NCBI GenBank assembly: GCA_949317995.1
Contig: OX439035.1
Span: 78,351,459-78,415,458, forward strand
Reading direction: 5' to 3'
Source: Acholoe squamosa
Lineage: Eukaryota > Annelida > Polychaeta > Phyllodocida > Polynoidae
Length of the DNA stretch: 64,000 bases
The notes under the pieces were generated by a model. It was not told the DNA's origin and searched no databases. It worked only from the letters and a program-made list of their open reading frames with translations. Shown piece after piece: positions 53,201 through 62,712 of this stretch (position 1 is the stretch's first letter; every line of letters begins with the position of its first letter). Position numbers and translations under genes: made by a program.

Positions 53201-54139
53201 GAAACAGTCGCCCGGGCCTTCGTTACGGAGGTGGTCTGCCGACTGGGGCCACCGGGAACGATTCATACCGACCAGGGGAGGAATTTTCAAGCTCAGATGT
53301 TCCGGGAGGTGCACCGTCTCTTGGGGGTGGCACAGACCCGTACCTGTCCCTACAATCCGAAGTCGGATGGATTGGTGGAGAGGTGCAACCGCACGGTGGA
53401 GGCCATGCTCGCCATGACGGTGGACGAGAACCAAGCTGACTGGGATTTACAGCTACCGTTCGTCATGGCCGCTTATCGGTCGTCGGTGCAGGCGTCGACC
53501 AACCAGACCCCCAACTTCATGATGATGGGGAGAGAGACGCTGTTACCTGGGAGCCTCATCTACCCCCAGCCGGAAGGGGGCCACCCGGAGGGAGCCGGGG
53601 GCGGGGAGGGGTTCGCCGTGGAACTGCAGGTCCGGATGGCGAAGGGCCACGCTTATGCTTTAAAGCATATGGGGGAAGCGGTCCGCCGGCAGGAGAGGAA
53701 CTATTCCACCCGAGTGAGGGGGGAGGACCTGGCCGTCGGGGACACGGTATACTACCTGCTGCCTAAGAAAGAGGTAGGCAAGTGCCCCAAGTTCATGCGG
53801 CCATGGTCGGGCCCCTGGACGATCACCCGGAGTTTGGGGGGGCCGGTTTGGGAGATCAAAAAGGGCCGGAAGCTCCGAGTGGTTCACTATGACTTACTGA
53901 AAAAGACCCAGGCCCCGCGGGGGGAACCTGTAGAGGTGGTACGGTGGGCGGGGTCGGCTGCCGGTGGGGAGCGGCCACCGGTGGCGCCCTCTGGAGCGGC
54001 CGCAGGGATAAAGCCACCGGGGCGCCACCTAGTGTGGTCGGCGGAAGGCGGGCCACATCCGGGTGTTACGGCGGTAACCAAGGCGACTCCCGCCGACCAC
54101 GGGGACACCGGCGACTCGGCGGCTCCCATGGGTGACTAG
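50204..54139 (+). CDS. Pol polyprotein: protease, reverse transcriptase, RNase H, integrase
   Basis: The frame is open from 50204 (after TAA at 50201) to TAG at 54137-54139 and overlaps gag by 79 bases in the -1 register, so synthesis by -1 frameshifting is likely; GGAAAAC at 50273-50279, directly before the gag stop, is a possible but non-canonical slip site. Residues counted from 50414: DTGA protease active site at 3-6; RT with VIEPATGPWASPVVLVKKKDG, LPRIDD, MPFGLCNAPGTFERLM and YLDD at 416-419; RNase H with LLLDTDASDMGLGAVL and RTDHAALKWL; integrase HHCC zinc motif (about 830-865), then MDLMGPLP, HTDQGRNF and DGLVERCNRT as the D, D, E regions. A C-terminal SGPWTITR stretch resembles the GPY/F module. 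All catalytic motifs look intact. Confidence 0.96.
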   Translation, partial: ARLPYLEEAGRGRSEEGGDEEGFGKLDGVPSSSREETHGEKRRREWLGRKEKKGNGLEVGGTLWGKDIHLVVDTGATSNLLSTAWWKAEGSPGDLRPVLTAFHTADGKPLPVEGRVTAELQCAGRAETTSFVVADISTPGLLGADFLRQTRATIDMAGERLVWPEEEHGTQPCRLVSSRTEWVRGRTERIIQARVPESAGLTDMLVEGVEKVEMARGIRIGRALVTPERGEVPVLVCNPGPNPVVLYEGMHVAVAEAVGEEELRGEECRMVTEEGPREGSRTLVQQLLGGTQVEDDQEWIQLIARNKAAFQEGDEDLGHTDLVSHTIETGVAAPIKMAPRRLAPHRREVVDKEVEEMLRRGVIEPATGPWASPVVLVKKKDGRVRFCVDYRRLNAVTVKDAYPLPRIDDSLDSMAGACWFSTLDLASGYWQVAMEGADKPKTAFVTHRGLFQFKVMPFGLCNAPGTFERLMEVVMRGLQWSTCLVYLDDIIVFSATLAEHATRLETVLKRLQEAGLKVKASKCQFVREQVNFLGHRIDKTGIGTDPEKVAAVREWPTPVSVTDVRSFLGLCGYYRSFVPGFAAIARPLSELTEKSKRFRWDRSCAEAFHCLKEKLSEAPVLAYPRAEGRLLLDTDASDMGLGAVLSQMQEGRERPLAYASRTLSRCERNYCVTRRELLAVVFAVKKFRHYLVGRPVRIRTDHAALKWLASFREPEGQVARWLQLLETFDHVIEHRPGRDHGNADGLSRRPCTQCGMEGEGGSPLFDQPGECRAVTRREAAAEAEAEEASGRPRTAEGDGEEEGPVLSSAEHWAAVQNQDAILGRVRRWVAKNAGPASDELAGEPYAVRALAVQVPRLRLEGGVLTRVWWEPGGRSFGQIVVPEGRVPEVLAEVHGAPLSSHFGRVRSLRRLQQSYYWPSYRRDLIQWLETCPQCLSRKGAVHPPGSMMRHVPVAATLERMAMDLMGPLPRTGRKNRHILLVMDYFTKWAEAIPLPDQEAETVARAFVTEVVCRLGPPGTIHTDQGRNFQAQMFREVHRLLGVAQTRTCPYNPKSDGLVERCNRTVEAMLAMTVDENQADWDLQLPFVMAAYRSSVQASTNQTPNFMMMGRETLLPGSLIYPQPEGGHPEGAGGGEGFAVELQVRMAKGHAYALKHMGEAVRRQERNYSTRVRGEDLAVGDTVYYLLPKKEVGKCPKFMRPWSGPWTITRSLGGPVWEIKKGRKLRVVHYDLLKKTQAPRGEPVEVVRWAGSAAGGERPPVAPSGAAAGIKPPGRHLVWSAEGGPHPGVTAVTKATPADHGDTGDSAAPMGD

Positions 54140-54431
54140 AAGAGGAGGGCGCTTGTGCGCGTCATATTGGCACTGGAACCTCGTAAAAGGGGAGAAAAAG
54201 GGCGGGGGTGTCTTACCTGAGAGAGAGGGAATCCGGAGAGAGGCTGGAAGGTGTGGAGTGAGGGTCCCCAGGCCCGGGAAAGCGGATTTCATCCTTCGGC
54301 CACCGGCTGGCCACGGTGGGGGGTGGCGCCCTGAAAACGAAAGAAAGGAAATTAGCACTGAGAGAGTGGTGGGGCGGGGGAAATTGACTCAACAAAAGAG
54401 GGACTTACCTGCGATCGGTCCGGAGGGAGAG

Positions 54432-57400
54432 ATGAGTGACAAGGTGGTCGCAATTTTTGCGGCCAAGAATCGGCGGTGGGAGGAAAGGCAGAGGCGGGAA
54501 ATGGAGGTGGCCACGGCCACACCCACCGACCGCCGAACACCAACGGCTGACGCGGAGGCCGCCTGGTGTAGCGATCGGGAACTACACCGCGACCTCGTTA
54601 GGACCGCCGACCTAGAAAGACGAGAACGAGGCGCGGCGTGGCCCGAGAGAGACACCGACACCGAATCCGACATCATGAAGAAGTCGTCGGTGCCTCTCCC
54701 CTGCTCCATTTGTGGCCGCAAATTTATGCGAAAGGATAGCCTCTCGCGGCATGTGAAGGCTGTCCATGCGGAGAAGGGGCCGGGGTGGAACTGCCCAGGG
54801 AAGAAATGCCAGGCGCAGGCGAAAGAGGGTCGGTGGGACGACCTCATGACCCACATGTCAACACAACACCCGGGCCACCCGTGGCTGAGCCTGTCCAAGG
54901 CTGATCGGCCACCGCTATATACCATACGGTATAGGGGGGTCGCCACCGGAGCGGCAGCCACCGCCACCGGGGAGGAGCCATCGCCATCCGAGGAGGGCGC
55001 TGGCGCGGACCCCGAAGGGGAGGAGGGCAACGCCTCGGAGACGGCCACCGACCGTGTGGAGGAGGCCGCCGACCACGGGGGGAAGACCACCGAGGAGGCA
55101 ACCACCGGGGAAAGGGCCACCGAGAGTGGTGGGGACAGCCCGGCGGCCAGCCCCGCCAGCGCTCGAGACTCGCCCAGGCCTCGCTCCCGCAGCAGCACCC
55201 GAAGGGCGGCCCGCCTGACCACGGAAAGGACTCCCGTGCCCGCAAGCCCGCGTCGATCGCCCCGGCGGCTGCGCAGTGTGGTCTGCCCGGCTCCGCAGCC
55301 GAGAGAGCACAGTCGCTCGCCGCAGAGGGATCGAAAGCGGAAGTCGGAGTCGAGGGGGGCCGCGGAGGCGTGGGACGCCGATCCACCCCGGATCGAGTTG
55401 GGGGAGGGAGAAGAGGAGGCAGCCACACCTAGCAAGGTGGCCCGGACGGGAGCCGGGGGCGACCAGGCTCAGGGCTCGACAGGGCAAGGCCGGTCCCGTC
55501 ACCACTCTGCGGAGGACCGGGAGGCCGCCAGGGTCCTGGTGGAGGAAATGGGGCGGTGCACACCCGTCCAGTCGACCTTGGGCGCGGAAGCGGAGGCCAT
55601 CCTAGACCAGGTTCTGGACGCCCCCTCCGCCGGGGGTGAGGGCGACCCGCTCCTGCTGCGGTCGCTGCTCCGGAGCGAGGGGGGCGACCCAGCCCCAGCC
55701 GGGGTCGGAGAGGGTCTCCTCCGACAGACAGGCCGGATGGCCCAGGAGATGGCGAGGCGGTACCAGCGACAGTTGCTGGCGGAAGCCCTGCAACGTCGGC
55801 AGTGGCGGACCCCCGAGGGGGAGGTGGTGTCGCTGGACCGCCCCTCACCTGCCACGGTGGACACAGAAGAGGGGGGGAGCGAATTGGTCGCTGGGGGGTC
55901 CCCCCGCCAGGGCCTACCGCCGGAGCAGGTGCGGCGTATCTTACAAACCACGCCGCCCCCCGTTCAGCCCCACACCTCCGACAACAACACCCCGGCTCCG
56001 GGGAGCCAACTGGAGGGCCTCATCGCCGCCCGAGTGGTGGACGACAGCCAGGAGGAGGAGGAGCTCGACTGGGAGGAGGAGGAGCCCAGTCCGGGGCCGG
56101 TGGCCTACCGTAGCGTGCCCCTGACTACGGACTCTGACGAGGAGGAGGCATCTCCGGGGGAGGCGGTCGACAGGCGGGTAATCACCCTTACTGGGCTGGA
56201 CCGCGAGGACAGCCCAGCGCCTGAGGCCGAGGCCGAGATCCGCACGGTCACGATGGGGGGCGCGCCGCTACCCGTGGCCGCTAGTCAGGGAGCGGAGGAA
56301 AGGGAGAAGAAGGGAGGAGAGGGAGTAAAGGCACCCCGAGATAAGAAGGAGAGAGAGGGGGAGACGGCCACTAAGGACAGGAAGGAGCGGGACAGAAAAG
56401 GGAGGGAGGAGGAGAAGGCGAGGAAGGGCAGCAAAGAGAGGGAGAGGAAAGAGAGAGAGGAAGAAAGAGCGGCCAAGGAGAAGAAAGAGAGAGAGAGGAA
56501 GGAGAGGGACGAGGAGAAGGCGGCTAGGGAAAAGGAAAGGAGGGAAAAGGAAAAGAGGGAGAGGGAGGAGGAGAGAGCGGCCAGAGAAAAGAGGGATAAA
56601 GAAAAGAAAGAAAGAGAGGAGAAGGAGAGAAAGGAGAGAGAGGAGAGAGTTGCGAGGGAAAGGAAGGAGATGGCCGAGAAAAGAGAGAAAGAGGAGAAGG
56701 CGACTAGGGAAAAGAAGGAAAGGGAGGAACGAGTGGCTAAGGAAAGGAAGGAGAAGGATGAGAGGGAGAGGAAGGAGAGGGAAGATCGGAGAGAGAGGGA
56801 GGAGAGAGCGGCCCACGAGAAGAAGGAGAGAGAGGACCGGGATAGGAGAGAGAGGGAGGAGAGACAGGTTGAGGAAAGGGAGAGGAGGAGACGGGAGGAG
56901 AGAAGAGTGGATGAGGAGACGAGGCGAGAGGGCCGGGGGAGTCAGCGGTACGAGGCTGGCCCCCACAGGAACGAGAGCTACGGGGAGTACCGGAGGCGCC
57001 GGGAGTACGAGGAAAGGTATGAGGAGGAGAGGGGCCGCCGGGGGGCGGGGCCCAGGAGAGAGGAGTGGCGGGAAGAGTGGGGGGAGAGGATCCCTGGGGT
57101 GGAGGTCCCCGGCCTGCCGCGGGCGGAGGAAATGGACCCGCTGGCGGGGAGGCCGCTTTGGATTGGGGATACCTACCAACGAATCCCCTGGCGGCGGGTG
57201 GACAACCCCGACAAGCTACAGAAGTGGGCGGTGGGGCTGGCTCCATCCCCGGACTTGGGCGATGAATACACCCCCGTAGGAGGGCGGGCGCACGGGTGGG
57301 TGGAGCTGGTGGGCCCATCCCTGTGGCGTACACACTATTACGCGACTACAGTTCAGAGGTACGACCCAGGGATGGGTCAGGGAAGTGTACCCCCACCACC

Positions 57401-57716
57401 ACCTCCACCTCCCCCTCCGGGAGTGGGGCGACCCCCACCGTCGGCTGCAGCGGGCAGACCGCCCACCCAGGCGCCAGGAGCAGTTGCGACGGCCGGGCCC
57501 CAGGGTTCGGGCTTTGGTCTACCGCCGCCGTCAGCCCAGGGACAAGGGAGATATGGCCACCAGACCCTCTCACCCTTCGTCCCACCGCTCTCAGGGCCCT
57601 CCAGGGCCGCCCCGCAGCCGCCACCACCGCGACCAGCCGAGGCGCCCTTGAGCCGCGACCTAGAGGAGCGGATCCGTCGGATGGTCAGGGAGGAACAGCA
57701 GAGGGGGAGCCAGTAG
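54432..57716 (+). CDS. ORF3 of LTR element: ~1,094-aa C2H2-finger / charged-helix protein of unknown function
   Basis: The frame is open from 54132, overlapping the pol stop, but the first ATG is at 54432 (GAGAGATGAGTGAC), which I take as the start. Two adjacent finger-like motifs lie at residues ~91-146: CSICGRKF...HVKAVH (C-X2-C-X12-H-X4-H) and a looser CPGKKC...HMSTQH. Then come ~460 residues rich in Ala/Thr/Glu/Arg and Ser-Pro, an uninterrupted Glu/Arg/Lys tract (about 616-836, repeats such as EERAAKEKKERERKER) that should form a single alpha helix or coiled coil, a Tyr/Arg-rich segment, a Trp-containing conserved-looking region (WIGDTYQRIPWRRVD) and a poly-Pro tract near residue 987. No signal peptide, membrane segment or fusion motif is present, so it is not an envelope protein. 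Expression probably needs a spliced RNA; this is not shown. The finger suggests nucleic-acid binding (inference). Confidence 0.8.
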   Translation: MSDKVVAIFAAKNRRWEERQRREMEVATATPTDRRTPTADAEAAWCSDRELHRDLVRTADLERRERGAAWPERDTDTESDIMKKSSVPLPCSICGRKFMRKDSLSRHVKAVHAEKGPGWNCPGKKCQAQAKEGRWDDLMTHMSTQHPGHPWLSLSKADRPPLYTIRYRGVATGAAATATGEEPSPSEEGAGADPEGEEGNASETATDRVEEAADHGGKTTEEATTGERATESGGDSPAASPASARDSPRPRSRSSTRRAARLTTERTPVPASPRRSPRRLRSVVCPAPQPREHSRSPQRDRKRKSESRGAAEAWDADPPRIELGEGEEEAATPSKVARTGAGGDQAQGSTGQGRSRHHSAEDREAARVLVEEMGRCTPVQSTLGAEAEAILDQVLDAPSAGGEGDPLLLRSLLRSEGGDPAPAGVGEGLLRQTGRMAQEMARRYQRQLLAEALQRRQWRTPEGEVVSLDRPSPATVDTEEGGSELVAGGSPRQGLPPEQVRRILQTTPPPVQPHTSDNNTPAPGSQLEGLIAARVVDDSQEEEELDWEEEEPSPGPVAYRSVPLTTDSDEEEASPGEAVDRRVITLTGLDREDSPAPEAEAEIRTVTMGGAPLPVAASQGAEEREKKGGEGVKAPRDKKEREGETATKDRKERDRKGREEEKARKGSKERERKEREEERAAKEKKERERKERDEEKAAREKERREKEKREREEERAAREKRDKEKKEREEKERKEREERVARERKEMAEKREKEEKATREKKEREERVAKERKEKDERERKEREDRREREERAAHEKKEREDRDRREREERQVEERERRRREERRVDEETRREGRGSQRYEAGPHRNESYGEYRRRREYEERYEEERGRRGAGPRREEWREEWGERIPGVEVPGLPRAEEMDPLAGRPLWIGDTYQRIPWRRVDNPDKLQKWAVGLAPSPDLGDEYTPVGGRAHGWVELVGPSLWRTHYYATTVQRYDPGMGQGSVPPPPPPPPPPGVGRPPPSAAAGRPPTQAPGAVATAGPQGSGFGLPPPSAQGQGRYGHQTLSPFVPPLSGPSRAAPQPPPPRPAEAPLSRDLEERIRRMVREEQQRGSQ

Positions 57717-58535
57717 GAGGGAGGAGCGGTTGCGAGGAAGGAGAGTGAGAGACGCGTGGGGGAGGAGGGGACGGGCAGTGGCCGGTGAGCAGGGATGGCA
57801 GGGACGTCGGAGGGCGCAGCCGGGAAGCTGAAGGACAGCCGGGAAGGGGGGTGTGAAGGGGGTTAGTAGGGGTAAGGGGAGTACTGGTGGGGGATTGAGT
57901 ACCTGCCAGGAAACCCAGGCCCTGAACACCCCTGGAAGCCCCCAGGGCATAAGACAAGCAGCATAAGATAAGGGCTGGCGGCCCAGAGAGTCGGGAGGAT
58001 CCCTGTGGCCAGGACAATGAAGGGACGGCCCCAATTCCTGCAGCGTTTTACCGCGCCCTTCTAGACCGCAGATCTCCGGTGGTCGGATGTATATATATTT
58101 CGTTACGTGTATAAATGTAGAGATAAGGTTATCACATGAAAACCAAACATGGTCAGTTTCTTATTAATAACAGTTTATTCCTAGACAGTATGATAATTGA
58201 TGTCACATGTTGTGCATAAGCAAATTAGGAACAGCCCACTGTTGGTGCTGGTAGTCCAGATTAAGTCATTGTAAATCGTTCACACGCTAGTCGGGTTATT
58301 ACAATATATAGTTAGGGAGTTAAAGACGGGCGGTCCGCTGTTGGAGCCCATAGGTATTGTAAATAATCATGATAATAAGGGGGGGGTACTCACCTGGTAC
58401 ATACTACGGTAATCATAGGGGTAAAAGAATCTAGGTTAAGCAAAGTAATACGAGTCCTTAGGCTGTACGGCCCGGGTGCCATTGTTGGACACTCGAGTAA
58501 TGTTTATTATAAATGTTATACCCATAGAATAAAGT
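57717..58535 (+). other. 3' untranslated region of the LTR element
   Basis: About 820 bases between the ORF3 stop and the polypurine tract, with no ORF of note on the + strand. The first part is G-rich and the second is A/T-rich (ATATATATTTCG at 58088). It is a long non-coding spacer that may hold packaging or export signals; I see no recognisable motif. Confidence 0.6.
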
Positions 58536-58548
58536 AAGGTGGGAGGGA
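58536..58548 (+). other. polypurine tract
   Basis: AGGTGGGAGGGA immediately precedes the 3' LTR, the expected priming site for plus-strand DNA synthesis. Confidence 0.8.
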
Positions 58549-58954
58549 TGTAATAAACATAGGCCGGCGGCTCGGCGGCGGCCACCGAAGCTCGGTGGCG
58601 GGTTCCCGCTGTGGCCGCTAGGTGGGGCGTCGGCGGTGACGTCACAGCCTTGTGACGTCACCGTCGGCGGCCGGGGGCTATAAAACGCGGTGTTCGGTGG
58701 TTTTATGGCAGACGCGATCAGACACTCAGGTGGCCTACGTGTAAGCTATCTTAAGGGAGTTCGGTGGCTAGTCCTAGCTCACGAACAGAGTGGCGTCTCT
58801 AAGCAAGAATAAGTACAAGTACAAGTATCAGTATAAGCGAGTAACTGATGACCAGTGGCTGTTAGTCCTTAAGGCTCCTAAGAAATAAAACAACAACAAC
58901 GGCTGTAACTTTATATTCCATTCTTTATATACGGTGTCGACTCTGGTTATTACA
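58549..58954 (+). repeat. 3' LTR (406 bp)
   Basis: Same length and, by eye, the same sequence as 48393-48798, including both TGACGTCA motifs, TATAAAA and the TTATTACA end. GTAT follows. Confidence 0.97.
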
Positions 58955-58958
58955 GTAT

Positions 58959-59924
58959 GTATTTAGAGCTTAATCCTCAATTTCAAATACTGGGGTATGA
59001 ATAACGACCTATGTTCAAGGAGGGGTTAATTCTGGCTTAACTACTGGGAATATCTGAGCCAATGATGCCTCATTTTAAAGATCTTGAGTTGAACTTTTAT
59101 AATGAATTTCCCTGCAGAGGGGTGTTTTTGCTTGCCTGGTCACAAGTCTATTTTCCTAGGCTATCATTTAGACCTAGGCCTAGTCCTAGATGTCTTCTAA
59201 TCTAACACATCAATCATCGGATTCCTTTTTCTGGCTTCCAGGGTGGCAGGAGAAAGTCACACACCCCTCTATCCGCTAGCCACTTTCATAGTCCCACCCG
59301 TGACTCAGAAAATACTCAGTCTACCTCTCCTCCCCCTTTCAATAAAGTCTCACTTTTCCAACTTTTAATCTGCCTCTGCCCTCAGGCTCAGCTTTAGGCT
59401 AAGCCTTAGGCTTAGCCTTAGGCTTAGAGTAAGTTAGACTCGGACTGCAATAACTTTGAAGAAAGCACAAATGCTCTAAGTTGTTGTAATAATGCTTACC
59501 ATATTTCGTCTATGTGTACAAAGTTTCTTGCCTTTGAAGACATGATTACTCAGTGATAGAGTGAATAAGTGGTGGGGTCTATTTTATACGCTATTTTGGG
59601 CCGCTATTTTGTGGCGGGAGCACCAACCCTCTCCAAGCGTTACCATGGGAAGATACTAGGCGCCCGTTGCCATGGCGAGTTATCCGGTCGGTCCCCTCAC
59701 GACTCTCCTAGTGATTTAAATTTAAGAAAAAGGTAAATGTATGGATATGTGAACTCAATTATTATCATCTATAAAGAAGTAAATACACACTTCTCATGAT
59801 TTCATCTTGGAATTGGAATTTTCAACTAGGAAATTCTGGAGCTCTGCTAGGAGAATAGAGATCTATAAATAGATTTGGGGTAACCCATTTTCAGAACGAG
59901 GTGCCTGGGATTCCCCCTGACCTG
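58959..59924. other. gene-free flank with CCTAAGGC/GCCTTAGG words
   Basis: Tandem TTAGGCTTAGCC-like words occur at 59385-59430 and AGACCTAGGCCTAG at 59170. This resembles the short CCTAAG clusters at 40.4 kb. No exon is seen before the promoter motif at 59925. Confidence 0.4.
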
Positions 59925-59934
59925 GCGCATGCGC
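59925..59934 (+). promoter_or_regulatory. NRF1-type site in promoter of the gene starting at 60001
   Basis: GCGCATGCGC, with a following A, is a perfect NRF1 palindrome, 66 bases before the ATG in an otherwise TATA-less region. In animals this motif marks promoters of housekeeping genes. Confidence 0.6.
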
Positions 59935-60000
59935 ACGGAGTAGCAAAACTGACGCGGGGAAGCAAAACGAACTCGCCTGACAGGGAAACAAACATTAAAA

Positions 60001-60130
60001 ATGCCTAGTATCGAGGATAAAAACGAAACTGAAGATGAGGACATGGAACAAGACACACCAGAGAGCGAAAAGAGTGATGATGACATGGATTCGGACACCG
60101 GTTCGGGCTCAGATGAAGATGAACAGTCGG
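60001..60130 (+). CDS. first coding exon of an acidic, probably nuclear protein
   Basis: ATG at 60001 (AAAAATGCC) opens a frame reading MPSIEDKNETEDEDMEQDTP and continuing as a Glu/Asp/Ser-rich stretch ending DSDTGSGSDEDEQS. It stops at CAGTCGG|GTAAGT, donor GT at 60131, phase 1. Acidic Ser/Asp/Glu N-termini with casein-kinase-2-type sites are common in chromatin, transcription and ribosome-biogenesis factors. The family cannot be told from 43 residues. The remaining exons were not found in 60131-64000 and probably lie beyond the window, with the repeat arrays in the intron. Confidence 0.65.
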
Positions 60131-61110
60131 GTAAGTGGTCTGTCCTCCGCTCTGCTTTGAGCTTTCAGCAACCCCATTTTCGCCCACCTTCAAACGTAAA
60201 CGAGAACAAAACCACGGGACGTATTCACAACCACGTACTTTTCATTTCCATCTGCGACCGATTACTGTAGCTGAATGCAGAAGTTATATACCGTTTAATG
60301 ACTGTTTCCTCTCGTATTTTCTCTGCCATTTAAGTGTAATTGTAGGCTTTGGTGCTGGTCCCGGTCAGATTCACTCAGTCAGTGTGAGTGTCACTCAGAC
60401 TGAGAGTAGCGTATTCAACTCGCATCGCTCAACAAGTGACAAACGTCGCTCATGTCGCCGAGTGCCGATTTTCGGCCGTCGATGGCCAAAACACCACCTT
60501 ATCCTAAGAATACAGACCTGTAAGGGGTCTCATTCTCTTCCTTAGACAGTTCTCTTTCTAATGATGCTTGTTAGAAGTCTGAGCGAGGTTTATTACTGGA
60601 GATACAGACCAAAACGTCTCAGGAAGTTTGGTGGATCTTGTTTTCTCTTGCGTGGCACATTTTGGTGCTACTGCAGCCTGTCAGGAACCAGCTGCAGCAC
60701 CCCCTAACAACCTAAGGAAGGCCTCTCCTGATTGGCTAGGATCCAAGTGACCAATAAAATCCAATTTAACTAGGAAATATCTGCCTGGGCCTCTTTCTCA
60801 CTTCCAAATCCAGTGGTAAGTTGCGTTTCTGCAATCTTCTGAACTTGGTGAACTTTCAAACTAAGAAATTTGGAGAGAGTTGAATGAACAAGTATCTGAT
60901 ATTGATAATCCATGTTTCCCTCACCTATATTTGTCTTTTCCACTTTGTCTGCTTTAATTCTGTACCATGTGGAGAGTTGTGGGATGAATATTAGTGGGCC
61001 AAAAATGAAATCAAAAATGTGGGGTGCTGTTACGGTGCACTGGCAGTGATGCAGCAGTGCTATTCCTATGGGAGGCAGCCACTCTGTGCAATTTTTGCCC
61101 CCAACAGTGC
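60131..61110. other. presumed intron 1, no further exon recognised
   Basis: The sequence looks single-copy with mixed composition. The short words GTCACTCAGACTGAG and CAGTCAGTGTGAG near 60375-60410 are locally repeated. No acceptor followed by a convincing phase-1 exon was found. Confidence 0.4.
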
Positions 61111-62697
61111 ATCAAATAATGATTCTCACAAAAATATGTGTATTTCTTTGCCTTTCCCTCAGAGATAACTGTTATCTTTGAACAAATACCTATAATCTCA
61201 TCCCAAATATGATAATATTTTCACATAAATTCTGTGCCGAAAATGGATGTGAAAATTGGAATGCATTTTGTTTTGTATTGCCACTATAGTCCAGTGTTAA
61301 TCCTATGAGCCAATAACAGAAATACATTGTTGTTTTATTTGGGAAATGGTACTTAGGGAGTGGTCATTATTAATCAAGGGGGGGGGTGGGTTTTTGCACG
61401 GATGCGCGGAAATTTTTTACGCGCCCCCCTCGACGGCAGTCAAAATTTTTTGTGCCCCCCCCCCCACTCTGACGCGGAGAGTTTTCACGCCGCTCTTTGA
61501 TCTATAGTAGCGCGCGGGCTTTTCTTGCTAAAAAGAGGGTGAATTTTTTTAGCCCCCCCCTCAAGAGGGGTCAAAATTTTTTAAGCCCCCCCCTCGGGAG
61601 GGGTCTGAAAATTTTACGCCCCCCCTCAAACCCAGCACCCCCTGTTGATATCAAATAATGATTCTCACAAAAGTATGTGTATTTCTTTGCCTTTCCCTCA
61701 GAGATAACTGTTATCTTTGAACAAATACCTATAATCTCATCCCAAATATGATAATATTTTCACATAAATTCTGTGCCGAAAATGGATGTGAAAATTGGAA
61801 TGCATTTTGTTTTGTATTGCCACTATTGGACCAGTGTTAATCCTATGAGCCAATAACAGAAATACATTGTTGTTTTATTTGGGAAATGGTACTTAGGGAG
61901 TGGTCATTATTAATCAAGGGGGGGGTGGGTTTTTGCACGGATGCGCGGAAATTTTTTACGCGCCCCCCTCGACGGCAGTCAAAATTTTTTGTGCCCCCCC
62001 CACTCTGACGCGGAGAGTTTTCACGCCGCTCTTTGATCTATAGTAGCGCGCTGGCTTTTCTTGCTAAAAAGAGGGTGAATTTTTTTAGCCCCCCCCTCAA
62101 GAGGGGTCAAAATTTTTTAAGCCCCCCCTTCGGGAGGGGTCTGAAAATTTTACGCCCCCCCTCAAACCCAGCACCCCCTGTTGATATCAAATAATGATTC
62201 TCACAAAAGTATGTGTATTTCTTTGCCTTTCCCTCAGAGATAACTGTTATCTTTGAACAAATACCTATAATCTCATCTCAAATATGATAATATTTTCACA
62301 TAAATTCTGTGCCGAAAATGGATGTGAAAATTGGAATGCACTTTGTTTTGTATTGGACCAGTGTTAATCCTATGAGCCAATAACAGACATACATTGTTGT
62401 TTTATTTGGGAAATGGTACTTAGGGAGTGGTCATTATTAATCAACAGGGGGGGTGGGTTTTTGCACGGATGCGCGGAAATTTTTAACCCCCCCCTCGACG
62501 GCAGTCAAAATTATTCGCGCCGCTCTTTGATCTATAGTAACGCGTGGGTTTTTTTTGCTAAAAAGAGGGTGAATTTTTATAGCCCCCCCCCCAAGAGGGG
62601 TCAAAATTTTTTAAGCCCCCCCCTCGGGAGGGGTCTGAAAATTTTACGCCCCCCCTCAAACCCAGCACCCCCCTGTTGATAAATAATAACCACTCCC
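61111..62697 (+). repeat. three tandem ~538-bp units, each containing a TTA-family MITE
   Basis: ATCAAATAATGATTCTCACA begins units at 61111, 61650 and 62186 (periods 539 and 536). Each unit has ~240 bp of unique-looking DNA (CTCAGAGATAACTGTTATC and onwards) followed by GGGAGTGGTCATTATTAATC and its MITE. The first two MITEs are cut at TGTTGATA and run straight into the next unit. Only the third has a complete right end (GATAAATAATAACCACTCCC, 62697). So a MITE landed once and the locus was then triplicated. Unit 3 has an internal deletion in the MITE. Confidence 0.9.
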
Positions 62698-62712
62698 CTT
62701 CATAGTGCCCAG

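Larger units (their letters stand above)
48393..58954 (+). mobile_element. complete, apparently intact Ty3/gypsy LTR retrotransposon (10.56 kb)
   Basis: Order: LTR, gag (48861-50282), pol (50204-54139, -1 frame) with protease-RT-RNase H-integrase order, ORF3 (54432-57716), ~830 bases of non-coding DNA, polypurine tract, LTR; GTAT flanks both sides. RT before integrase identifies the Ty3/gypsy (Metaviridae) lineage. All three ORFs are open without breaks. GC content is much higher than the host flanks. The third ORF in the env position is unusual (see its entry). It is inserted between the EIF1AD-side genes and the gene starting at 60001. Confidence 0.97.

Noticed and set aside
52684..53439. 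251-codon plus-strand ORF overlapping the integrase region
   Set aside because: A Gly-rich alternative frame of pol; the true frame has all integrase motifs.
54389..55435. 348-codon minus-strand ORF and other minus-strand ORFs at 50.0-55.9 kb
   Set aside because: GC-rich antisense shadows of gag, pol and ORF3 with no domain of their own.
56268..57179. 303-codon minus-strand ORF, Leu/Pro/Ser-rich
   Set aside because: It is the antisense of the Glu/Arg/Lys tract of ORF3; its composition follows directly from that repeat.
59385..59430. Telomere-like TTAGGC words
   Set aside because: Only a few irregular CCTTAGGCTTAGG copies, also seen at 40.4 kb; a local simple repeat, not a telomere tract.
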